Assembly (NCBI GenBank): GCA_023055355.1
Contig: JALJCS010000009.1
Coordinates: forward strand, 45,352,501-45,416,500
Direction: 5' to 3'
Source of the DNA: Agelaius tricolor
Taxonomy: Eukaryota; Chordata; Aves; Passeriformes; Icteridae
Length of the DNA stretch: 64,000 nt
The notes beneath the pieces are model-generated. The model had not been told where the DNA came from. It did no database searches and was given only the letters and a program-made list of their open reading frames with translations. The first letter of the stretch is position 1. Every line of letters starts with the position of its first letter. The position numbers and the translations under genes are program-made. Below, one piece after another: positions 28,077 to 39,600 of the stretch.

Positions 28077-28104
28077 GGGGTGTTGAGGGTAGGGAGGGAA
28101 AGGG
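28077..28104 (+). other. G-quadruplex motif
   Basis: Five runs of at least three G (28077-28080, 28087-28089, 28092-28094, 28096-28098, 28102-28104) are separated by loops of 6, 2, 1 and 3 nt. This satisfies the standard intramolecular G4 pattern. It lies on the plus strand, which is the template strand for EPHA6 transcription. Confidence 0.8.
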
Positions 28105-29917
28105 CAGTTTGTTCTTCATGCCCCAGCCCAGGTGGCCTCTTAGCAGCATGCTGGCTCAAGCAGGCATTCCAACCTCAAATCGTTTTGTGAGTGCTTCTGT
28201 GCATGCTGAACAAAGCCTGCCATCCTCTCCAGCTCCATCACCCAGCATCTTTCAATCAACAAATTGCACTTTGGCATGAACAAAAGGTTTAGGATGGACT
28301 TCTGCCACACTCCCAGTCCCAAGCTAAAAGGCTGTGAACATATGCAGAGATTGTGCTGCTCATTTTTAGGGCTTTATGATGGCACATTTAATTGTAATAA
28401 AAGTGCAATTGATGGAAAGTGAGTTACAGATTGAACAGGCAGTACAGCAGCTGTACAAGGTCATTCAACAAGGACTACTCATTACTTCAAATTACCACCC
28501 ATGAGGAGAATCTACAGAATATGCCAGGATGGAGCTCTTTCTCTGACACCTCATCTTTCAGTTTCATCCCAAAGGCCATCTTTGTTTTCTTTACGGATAG
28601 CATTTCCCAATTAGAACCTGCTGCCTTAAGTTACAACGACTCAATTGCCATCTCTAATGCAATTCACTCACGTGAGGCTGCTCCTGCTGCTCCCATTCAT
28701 TCTGAGAAAGGTGATTGCTACAAATAGCACACAACAGTTTGTCTCTTCACAGACCTGTGTTTCTGCCCCATTTGACAGAGTGATGAAAGACAGATGCCTT
28801 GTTTAGTTTTAAATCACATTTGCATTCGATTTTCATTTATCTTTTACTTTCATAGCTCCTCATTGAACTACAGCCTGACAATATTTGTCAAGAAAAAATA
28901 TCCCATACCTTGCTTAACAGTTTATAGGATTTGGCAGCATTGGAGCTTTTTCTTGATTATGTTTCCTGGCATTCACAGAGACAAGTATTAGATGGAGACA
29001 GTTAAGTGGAGCACAACTTTGCTCATTCTTCTGAGAATCAGCAATATTTTACTGGAGATAGTTCATGATCTTTTTTATTGACTGCCGCCTCCCAAAGAGC
29101 CAACATCAGAACCTTCACACTTTTCAAGTGATTTCCCAGTGAGCTGGAAGGGAAGTATTGCCCTGCCTATAGAGAAGGCATGGGTGAGATGGAGTTAACA
29201 AGGTATTCATTAAGGAATGCTCATTTCAAGACCTCTTCAAATTTCATTTAATAGAAAGTCAGATTTCCTATCCAAAGAGTCCCTGCTTAAAGCAGAAGAA
29301 AATGCCAGCAATTAGCTCAGCTTTCTGCAAGGCTGCCTTGCACCATGGCCCTGTCTCACTGAACTCTTACAGGGAGGAAGGGCCACATGTCCTCCTGTCA
29401 CCCCTTCAGAAGATACTTTTCTGACACCTTCATCCCTCCCTTCCAAATTCTAGGCCTCTTTGCATGAAAAGTTACTGTCAATAGTTTTTAAAAAATATTA
29501 ACTATAAATACATATATAAAAATAAAAATATTAACTATATTTTACTGTATTGGTAAAGAAATATCTCAGAAAATAGGTACATTAGAGTCCTTCATCTTGT
29601 CTTTTTGGGCTGGGATTTGGTGTAGAGTTGCTGATAAAAGAATGGAATAAATATGATATTTACATATAGGAAAACTATGACTCCATATCACCTTCAATCT
29701 ACAGCCTCAAAACTGCTAATTCAAAAAAATGCCATGTAATAAAAAAGATAAAACTGAACTGGAGATCAGTAGCAATGTTGTTATTTGCAAGCACTATCAG
29801 CAAAGAATATCAACCTTTTTGTCAGGAATACATCAAGAAAATTGATTCAAGTCACTCTAGTTTGAAATATTGTCCAATAGCTTTTAAACATGCTCATTAA
29901 TTGTCCTGGAAAATACC

Positions 29918-29950
29918 AAAAAAAAAAAAAAAAAAACCAAAAAAAAAAAA
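29918..29950. repeat. Poly-A tract interrupted by CC
   Basis: A19, then CC, then A12. Low-complexity; no retrotransposon body was recognised upstream. Confidence 0.93.
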
Positions 29951-30998
29951 CCAGTAAGAAAATTATTTACTGGGCACATTTAATAAGGTAACTGATAACC
30001 CTTATTCTGAATGGCTGCAGAACACCCAGAACAGAGTAAATGCCTCTTGTTCATTCTCTTGTTCATTTTCTTGTCTTCCTGTTTCTCCCAGATCTGCCAG
30101 AAAATATATTTATTTATGAGTGGTCACCTATAAATCTAATGATAAGAATTGCTTCTTATAACCTAAAGTGCTGAGATAACATGTTTGTTTAACAAACTAT
30201 TTTTATCGGTGTGCTGTGCACATCACTGTGCTGCCCCACCTTTACTAAATTCAAGTGCTACTGAGCCTTCAGGAGTATCAATCAGTCAGCAGAGACACTC
30301 ACTGGAGGTTTTATTGTTTTTTCAAATGGCAAATAGTGCCACATACTGCACAGCTGTCACAACTGATAAGAGCTCCTCAATGCTGGACAAATCCAGCCTT
30401 ATTCTTTTTTTCTACCCTCATTCTCTGTCATTGTTTATCTCTTTCTTGCAACACCTAGTTTTCGTAGTTGACAAATACAACTTCTAATATTCATGTTTTT
30501 CTGAAAAATGTTAATTTCACAGTGCAAAAGTACTTCTTGTTCTCCTCCCCATAAATCCAACCTGCAATAATTTCAAAAGGCATCTGCTCCTGTGGCTCTC
30601 AGAGCAGTACCACGGTTTTTGGGTTGTAAGAAGCACTCTGCTCAAGAAATGGCTAGAAACAGTGGTAGCAAAATACTGCAAGAAGAAACCATCAGAATGG
30701 GAAATATTTGGAATCTATGAACATCGATAAGGTTCCTCCTGTACAAGACTGAGAATCACTTCAGAAGATAAAAAACTTCTGCTTTGTTTTGCTTTGTTTT
30801 TCAGAGAGTACACCCCATGCACTTCACAAAAAGGCATTAAATATTACTCAAAGGAAAGTTATGAAATTATTGCAAATTAAAAACAGACAGTAAAATTATA
30901 GATGTCAGTACTGTCATTTAATTTACTTTTAATAGGCAGACACTTAACACATTTAACAGACACCCTAAATGTTACCAATAAGGCACCAGGCCTCAGAA

Positions 30999-31095
30999 AT
31001 CACAGAATCCCAGAATGATTTGGGTTGAGGGACCTTTAAAGATCATTTAGCTCCTACCCAGGGACATCTTCCACTAAATTAGGTGGGATGCCATG
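30999..31095 (-). mobile_element. CR1 LINE fragment (3' end)
   Basis: The plus strand reads ATCACAGAATCCCAGAATGA, then TTTGGGTTGAGGGACCTT, then a TAAAGATCAT block and GGGACATCTTCCACTA. This is the reverse complement of the conserved avian CR1 3' end with its terminal 8-bp repeats. About 95 bp is kept, which is the usual heavy 5' truncation. It is diverged and therefore old. Confidence 0.85.
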
Positions 31096-34000
31096 GATGA
31101 AGACAAAACACATCCAGAAATGGTTCACTGGCATTGAAGTCAAACTGTGCTGATGGATCAGTCAGAAATCAAAGTGCTGACCTTTGCACTGCCCTTGTTG
31201 TCCACCTTGATATGAGTTCAGCCTCAAAATCTGATACCTCTAATCTTAAAAAAGCAATAAAGTAACTAAATTTTTATAAAGGAAAAACTCTCCTATATTA
31301 GCAAGTGAGAAAATGAAATATTATTTCTACTGGTTATTGATTATTGGTCTTTTTAATGCTCTTGAATTTCCACTCTCCCTTGTCAACTCCAATTTAGGAA
31401 GATATCAATAGTTAATGAAAAAAATAAATCATGTTCTAAGTCTCACTTTGAATGGACTTGCTATTGTCATCTACTTACAAGAGTTGGGGGAGGAGAGGCT
31501 TTTCTGGGATTTTACAAAGAAACCTTTACTAATGCAGTGGTACTACAACTACTGAATTGTCTTCAATAAACATATCATTTTGCTTTAAAATTAATGTAGA
31601 TTATTCAGTTATTTATAACTTTGTTTCCACTTTTACCCAAATAATACTCAGAACTTGGAGGACTACCAATATTGATGGAAAATTGACATGGGCAGCTCAA
31701 TTTGTGTATGGACAAGCACTAAATAAATATCTATACAGCTTGAATAAAATAGATGCAACTAAGTACAATGAAAGGGTTTTTTTACAAAGAGTAGAGAAAA
31801 ACATTCTGTACCCATGAAACTTCAAGGTAAGAAACCAAATAACTCAGCAAAGGGCTGGATGTTAGGTGTACTGCAGCCCACAGTTCATAAAACCTTGTAT
31901 TTTAAATTTAGATTAACTTCTTTTACAGAATACCAAATTCTTATTGGCTTAGGGGCATATCTTTAATATCATAGAATGTTAGTTGGAGTTAATAGAAGAA
32001 ATTTTGAATCACCAACACTGAAGAAAATTGGATCCTGGCAGGTGTATTGAATAATAAGATGATGAGGACATAGAATTGGACAAAGCTTTGTGCAGCTACT
32101 ACCATGCCCAGGTAATGCTAAATTCATATGAGACAAAGATCAGAGAAGTCTTTCAAAAATTAATTAATCAACCTGCACACCACTGAGATAATACCTCCTT
32201 TCAAATGTTTTAGCATGGGGTTTTTTTTGACAGCTTCTGCTTGCCCAAATCATCACCCTAATTTCAGCTACCCCACAGCACTTCCCTGTTTAAGAAGACA
32301 TTTTCCAAACTCTGTTTTCATCTACCCTATATACATTCCACCAGGATATTTAAAACTCAGGACTGTTCTGCATGAGACATATTGCTCCTCCCTCACCAAC
32401 CCTGAGGGGAAAGTTTCTGAGCAGTGTGAAAATGATGGCACCCATTAGGGAGGAGCACACTGGGAAGGAGAGTGAGAGACAAGAATGAGTGGTCTACACT
32501 GCTGGGATCTGCAATGTAAAGAGAGAGCACACTAAGCAATTAAACTCTGTCAGATGGAGAAAAGTCAGTAAAAAGAGATGAGAGAGGGAGTGGTAAAATG
32601 AGAAATGAAAAGCACTCTTTGGATCAGATCTGTACAGAGAGAAAATTACCATGGGCCAGTGATCAACCACAGCCTGCTCCAGCTGGAGCAGCACCAGGGC
32701 ACCTGTGGGTTTCCAGAGGAGTGCCCAGTCCCTAAAGGGCTTTTAGGCCTTTTCAGAAAGCCAGAAATCAGCTCCCCCATGGTTCATGGGCTGCTGCATC
32801 TCCAGCCTGGCAGAGGAGCAGGGCTACCACAAGGGCTGATGGATAACATGGACCCACAGCAATGCAGACAAAGCGAGACACCTACAGGTAATTTCCTAGG
32901 GGTGTCCTGGCACCAGGTGTCTTCTGATTCCAGTCCTGCGTCAAAATGAAATCCAAAACCTGCAGGGAGCCTCTGGAATTTCCTGGTGGCCAGCTCCTCT
33001 GGTCTCTGATGCGTGGAACACAATTCGTGCCTCCTGATGGGTCACACAGTTTGGTCTGTGGCTCTCAGGGTTTCATGGGACACTGATGCAGTGAGCAAAC
33101 ACCCTAAGTTTTATTTTCATCAGCCATTCAACACTTTAAATGTGTGTTCCAGCACCCATTAGAAGGACATTCAAGGCTGCACCGTGTTTTGGAGACTCTT
33201 TGGCTTTCAGTCAAGTGCTGTATCTGGAGAGCAAACAGGATTGAAATGGAGCCAGGCAGCTGCACCAGCTCCACATCATCAAGTTCAAGTTCATGGTGCT
33301 GCTCAGAATTTTCTGTTCAGCTCAGACAGCTTCCATTCAGGTTCCCACTGCTCTCATGCCCCATGCAACTGGTGAGTATAACTGTAATTATTAGGTGCTG
33401 AATAAATGTCACAAAATGTTATCTGATATTTCTGTAATATACACTGCATTAGTATGTGCCACGCTTGCTTTCCATTGCTTTCCCATCACACAGCGTGGTG
33501 TTGCATAAAGGCTTTTATCCCCAGAGAGCTTTCTCATGGAAAGTGCTGAGACGCTGTAAATCTATCCAAAACAGTGCTGCTATCTTTGACTTTAATACAA
33601 CCAGTAAAAAGGCACATTGGAATACACTAGGAAAGAAAAAAAAAAAACCAAACCGAACCACTCAGTTCTGAGTTGATTCAGTGCTGATGTGTCTGAAAAA
33701 AAGTTAGGCAGCAAAACACTTCAAAGATCACTCTTTCCAAACAATAAAAAAAACTACCTTAAAACTTGACATTTCCAAAATGATGAATCTTGGATTGAAT
33801 CATGTGAAATGTCAAAATGAAGAGAAAAAGAAAAATCAATAGCTGTGCAGATGAAGCACTGTGAGGTCAATCACACTGAACTGCTAGTGCCAGACACCCA
33901 TGTCTTTTTAATAGCAGATTTTCAAAGTCTACAGTACCTGAAAGACACTAGAGATTAATTTTCAAGACTGAATTCCCTCTCAACAATAAAGTTATTACAC

Positions 34001-36540
34001 AGCTTGTTTTTAGAGACTGAAGCAGGGGAATAATGAAACAGCACGTTTCCAAGAAGTTTTTACTGTATTCTTGGGATTAGTTCATCAACATTATCCTCAG
34101 AATTTCATGTTATATAAATTTTCCTTTGAATTTGATATATTTTTCCTGCCAGGTAACTGGAAGTTTTAATCAGAGAAGGAAAAAAAAGGCTTAGAAATCA
34201 TCACTGCTTTTGAAATGTGTCCTGAGCCAGTTGCTGGCCCTTTTGTGACAAAAGCCAGTATTGTCCTGTGAAATTCACAGTTGTAGCATAAATACAGTGG
34301 GCAGACCTAACTTGAGCATGTCCTGATGGAGTTGCTTCTCATTCCCAGGCTGTGTGGGAAGCTGACAGTCGCTGGCAGAACAGAGGTGCCCAAAAGTAGA
34401 AAATATGAGTAGCCCATGCATTACATTTTAGTGTGCATCATCATGAGGTAAACCTAGGGCATTTCATTTCCTCTCTTGTAGTGAATGTTAATTTTTTCCT
34501 GAATTTATTTCTGAAATTGAACACCTTGGACTAGCCAGTTGAATACTGACAGGTACCTGTAAGTAAAACAGGATAATCACCAAGTGGGAAACCCCTTGTT
34601 GTACTAGTGAATGTAATGATTTTCCTGTTATTTATAATCACTGGTTTTATTTAGGTTTAAAAGTCTTTTAATTAAAATAGAGCCTAGCCATGGAATATTA
34701 GCACAACTCTTTTTATTGCAGCACTACTCACACAAAAAGGTAAAACAAAGCATGGTGGAACTGGATTACTCCTGGATAATTCTTCAAGAGGAGAATGAGA
34801 AGAGAGAAGCCTTTGTTTCTTTTTTTTTAAATCTCATCAGTGGAAAAGAAGGTTTATATGAAGAGAAAGAAAAAAGAAAAGCATTTCAGAGAAAGGGGAT
34901 GTCTGAACTGATATTAGAAAGTAGACTTATAAGGACTGATGTTAGAGATTAGCCTTGAAAGATTAATGGCATTAATTCATGAGACCCTCCCTAAACCTCT
35001 CTAGTCCTTCTAGGACAGTATAAAATCATATATTTTTACAGCCTGAGCTGTTGTAGAGCTTTAAGATGGAGACAAAATGGAGACTCAATCTATAAAATAC
35101 AGTTAGTGCTAGTAAAAGAAAACTGTCTCTGAAGCTTTTCTTTTAGATTTTCCTACAATATTTATGATCTTCTATTGCTGTTTAAAGAGGAATTTGGGGG
35201 AAAGCCTTACTTTGAAGAATATGAGTAGGTTTTTTCATTTAAAGACTTTTTTGCAGCTAGGAAAAAAATCAGGTAGCCTTTGAAATGAGATTTTTTCACT
35301 CCACCACCCAATGTAGAGCTAAGGTAAATGTGGTGTTGAACTGCACCAGCCCGTGTCAGTTCTCTCTGTAATTACTAAGCAGAGAAGGGCATTTCAGAGC
35401 GTGACTGATGGTTTCTCCAAATCTGGCAGCAATCTTATTCAACTGAATGTGGTTAACAGAGGCAAATAATAGAATATTTACTGGTTTTGATGCTGGTTGA
35501 AGAGTTTCTTGAAAAATCTTGGCTTTTGCCAAGGCAACACCTTCAAAAACCTTCATGCCTTTGAAGAGGATGGAGAAATGCCCCAGTTTCTGTTTCTGTC
35601 ATTAGCAAGTGCATAGAAAAACAAATATGAACTGCTTTTTCAAAGCCATGACAGCCACATGATAAAAATCTATGAACACAGTGCAATGCAGGAGAAAATA
35701 CATAATTTTAGCTCTGCCCTCATGTGAACGCTGATGCTTGGAAATCACAAAATGACCAAGGAGGGGGAACAATGCTTTCTTTCTGAGAGCTCAGAAGAAT
35801 GCCTTAAAATCATGTTATACTTGTATGACTTCTTATTTCCTGTCTGAGCCAGGAAATCTTTACCTACCAAATCTAGAAAAGTGATAGTTTCAACAACCTC
35901 AGCTACAAATTACTCTCCTAGATGGGCTCTTCCTTTCTACATAAAGAATACAGAGCTTTTGTATTTACTGTAATGCACATTTTTTAGGTATGGAGCTCAT
36001 GGTAATTTTTAAAATTGTTCTCAGGTTTACATTTGGCCTATTTGGAAATCTTAACTTCTCTATTTAAACCAAAGTCTGAAAGCAAAACACCTTTAGAAAT
36101 GCTGTTACTAAGAACTACTTGTTCCTTTTCTGCTTATAGAATGTTTTGGGACCCTCCTACTCCTATAGTATAAATATGTACCAGATGTTTGTGAAAAAAA
36201 AAAAATCTGGTAATCAGACTAATTAAGCCCATAGATTTTATTGCATATTTTACCACTTCATCAGTGGTCTGTAAAATCAAATTGCAAATTCTATTTACAT
36301 GAGCCCCAAGTCAAATGCAAGCAAAATAGCTTGTTCAAATAGGGTGTTCTTTCTTGGTTTATTGTAAAAATGTATCTTGCAGATGCTTCCTACTTCTACC
36401 TAAATTTAGGGTATTTGGATAAGCCTGAATTAGAAATAAAAAAAGGCCTCCATGGTCTGCCACATATATGTTGTCAGCCTCTCCTCAAGAACTTCTGACC
36501 TGATGGTCAATCCCAATCAAGCTGGAGACAGAAACTGGGA
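31096..36540 (-). other. EPHA6: EPHA6 intron between CR1 fragments
   Basis: AT-rich intron with one GC-richer zone at about 32640-33375. That zone holds a 115-codon plus-strand frame (32605-32949) with no recognised domain. It also holds a splice-bounded-looking block at 33211-33371, treated as a finding. A short A-run lies at about 33629-33649. No exon of EPHA6 was recognised. Confidence 0.55.
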
Positions 36541-36665
36541 GTAATTTGGGATGGAAAGGACTTTGGAGGTCACCTGGTCCAACCTTTGGCTCAAAGCAGG
36601 GCTCAGTTGGATTTGGGCTTTGTTCAACAAGTTTTGAGTAGTTCCCAAGATAGGATAGAAATCTG
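36541..36665 (-). mobile_element. CR1 LINE fragment
   Basis: The plus strand shows TTTGGGATGGAAAGGACTTT, then GGAGGTCACCTGGTCCAACC, then CTCAAAGCAGGGCTCAGTTGG. Further on comes a diverged version of the 'GGGTTTTGAATATCTCCAAGGATGGA' region, here TTTTGAGTAGTTCCCAAGATA. These are consecutive landmarks of the CR1 3' region in reverse orientation. The extreme 3' terminal repeats are not clear. Confidence 0.78.
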
Positions 36666-39600
36666 CAGGGTGTCAAGTTTCCACAAGTATTAAGTATTTC
36701 ACCAGATTAGAAAACATCTTTTACCATCCTTCACTGAACAAAAGACTGCTCTCAGCCCTTATGAAGCACCAGACAATCCATACAGAACTGTCTGAGACCT
36801 GAAACCACAGCACATGGGGCTTCTTTAGGTTTATTCTTCTCAGAACCAGGTGTTGTGCTGGACAGAAACTCACAAAAAACTGACAGAACTTTCACATCAC
36901 ATCCAATTGCAACAATGCATTAGCACTAAAGCATCCCTCAAATATGCTAAATTATGTTAGTTAATCTAGTAAGTACAGAGGTGAATGATTATTGATTGTG
37001 AATAAAAGTATAGCACAGACTTAGCAAATATGTGTCATGAGCTTAAGTTTTCCATCACTATACATGGAGAAAAGTTTTACAACAACTAAGTAGTTGAAAC
37101 TATGAGGTTTCACGTGATCTGGAGCTGGGCTCTTTGCCCATGTTTTGTTCATTCTGTTTCTCAGTGTAAAGAAAAATATTTAAACAAATGGGATTAGAGA
37201 AATCTTAGTCTCAGTAAGAATATCAAGTGACCTAAAGATCCATTTCTCTCCAAAACACCACTTTTAATTTGGTCCTAAAGTTTGCTGAGTGCTTGACAGC
37301 CCAGTTGAGTAAGTGAGTTAAGCACTGCTAAACCTATCAGCCAAGAAACCATAAATCAGCTCTCTGGGAAAAGAGATTGATTAAGAATCATGCAATTTCC
37401 TAAAAAACAACCCCAGATATTTAAGCAGCACTGCTAGGATTTGATTACATCTGTGGTCATTGATTCAGGTAAGTTTTCTGCACTGACTTTCACCTCCAAG
37501 TCTGTTGGCTGTTTTAGGCTCTCTCCAAAGTGTTCCTCATGCCAGGAGCTTTGCCTTTCTTTGACCTGAGAATGAAACAGTGAAAACATGAAGGCACAGC
37601 CTGAAGAGTTTCAATTTATGGTCACGTGTCATCCTGGATGTCATGGAGGTGCCTCAAACCCTTCACCTATGGCACATTTCTTACCACATACAGGTTGCCT
37701 AGAATAAAGATTAAATCCTTAGGTGGGAGGAGACCTCTGGCTGATTAACTAGGTATAATTAAAAACCTCTACTGATCAGAAAACATGTCAGAAGCACTTT
37801 GGAGAAAAGATAAATTGTCTGAATAGTCCAGAGTTAGGTTCAAGTCTATCGTAACAGGTCAGTAACCATGAAGCTGCCTGTGACAGCCTACACTTTGGGT
37901 TAAGCTGAAAACACAGAGGTCTCTGGAGTCATCTCAGCCCTTGGTGAGCTGTAACTAAAGCAGCTGATCACAGCAAGTACCTCAGGTGCACATGACAAGT
38001 CCTCTAATCTCTCTTAGGTTTTGCTTGGCTCTGTGTGATGATGGGGTGTAGTGCACTGTTTTATACAAACACAGTCTGTTACTGTTATTTTATTGCTTGG
38101 ACCCAATTTGACCTAATGTCTTCATTAACAATTCAGGTAATGGGATGAAATAAACTCTCACCAAATTTGTGGTCATTACCAAATCTGCAGGAGTGGCTGA
38201 TACATGGAGGGAAAGAGCTGCTAAAGCCTGGGATGGCTGAGGGAGGTGTTACTGCTGTCCATAAGTACCACATAGGATGGTTTAGAGATGAAGCTGGACT
38301 ATTCTCAGAGGTGAACAGCAAAAGGACAACAAGTAAAAGTTGCAGCCCTTCAATTTTGGGAAGATATAAAGGAATATAGCTTTTCACCATTTAAATGGTC
38401 AAACAGTGCAATAGGTTGTCTGGAAAGACTGTGGAGAATTCTTGGAGTGATTCAAAACTCAAATATGAAAGGCCTTGAGCAACCTGATCTTATTTGACAT
38501 GTTTTGATTTGAGCTTGAATCAGATGATTTATAGATATCTAATCTGATCTAAATTATCCTGTGATTATATTATTTGAACAATTATGATAAAACCTAAAAA
38601 GTTGGTAATGTTATAGATGTACTACTATCACAGGTAACCATATATTTAATTATGTTTAGAAGGTAAGATTGCAGTGTAAAGCATTCAGAATTTAGAAGAG
38701 TTTAGAATTATGGCTGGCCATTAACCAATTAAACACTATGCATTTAAACCATGATATTATCCTTAATCACATGCATGAATCCATTATTCCACCACTTGTT
38801 GCTGAATGGGATGAATCATATTCAGTGAATAGGAAGTAATTTAATATTTCTTATCTTGAACCAACACGGTCCCAGATCGAATTTGCTGTTGGCTCTAAAA
38901 AGCCACAATTCCACTCTAGGAATCTGTAAATGTAATACCAAGATAGAGTGTCAAAATGGTCTGCTTGAGGTAAATTACTTTCCACATTTAACAGAAAAAA
39001 AGAAAAAGGCAAGGATTTAGAAGTTAAGTTTCTTGAAATGTATATGCTGCCTTTGGCATAGAGAAATCTACGCTGTGACAGTGTGTCCTAAAGTTTCCAT
39101 TTCATAATATAGAATAAAAAGAAAAAAAAAATCCACAATTTTATGTCATGCTCAACCAGTACCACACATCACCCATTCTTCCCAAGTTCTGAAAATACCA
39201 GTTTTAACACCAGAGCCTTATTTCATGCCTCAATTTGTTCTTGCTAAAATGGGTGGAATTGGGGTAGTTGATATTGGGAATTACAACAGAATACCCTGCT
39301 TTTTCATACTCATTTCTGTGCCTTAATAACCCCCTTCCTTTGTTAAAAGAGAAACAGATCCAGTGTTCAGAAGCACAGATCTAAGAAAAGACCCAAACAT
39401 CAACAGAGCCATGGCACACATATTCCCTGGTGACCTAGGCACTGTGTGTGAAGGCAGGGTTGGGGCTAAAAAGCACAAAATGCTGACACACCACATGCTG
39501 AGATGAAAGGGGAAGAGCAGGAAGCTCCAGAGCAAGAGAAAATTAGCAGAAGACAACAAGCAGAGAAGGCACACAGCAGTACATCCAGCTGAGGGGGAGA

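Larger units (their letters stand above)
10491..30998 (-). other. EPHA6: EPHA6 intron, mostly unique sequence
   Basis: About 20.5 kb of AT-rich intron. Apart from the microsatellite, poly-A tracts and G-quadruplex listed separately, no CR1 or LTR fragment was recognised. Slightly GC-rich islands occur at about 16480-16740, 23480-23900 and 24440-24740. Each supports an open frame of roughly 95-137 codons, but none has a recognisable domain or matching splice sites. A small imperfect palindrome, CAAACTC...GAGTTTG, lies near 21329-21356. A direct repeat of TGTAACTAGATC occurs near 26050-26080. Confidence 0.6.

Noticed and set aside
31967..32000. Possible CR1 terminal repeat (ATCATAGAATGTTAGTTGGA)
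   Set aside because: The match ends after about 20 bp and the downstream CR1 landmarks are absent. A similar short ATCATAGAAT near 5568 was rejected for the same reason.
32605..32949. 115-codon plus-strand frame in a GC-rich zone, considered as a CR1 or retrogene piece
   Set aside because: Some short words resemble CR1, but the order of CR1 landmarks is not reproduced and no protein family is recognised.
33270..33310. Similarity of TTCATGGTGCTGCTCAGA to the reverse complement of 59290-59325, considered as a shared repeat
   Set aside because: The resemblance covers only about 32 bp and does not extend into the flanks. Leu-codon-like CTG/CTC repeats can give this by chance.
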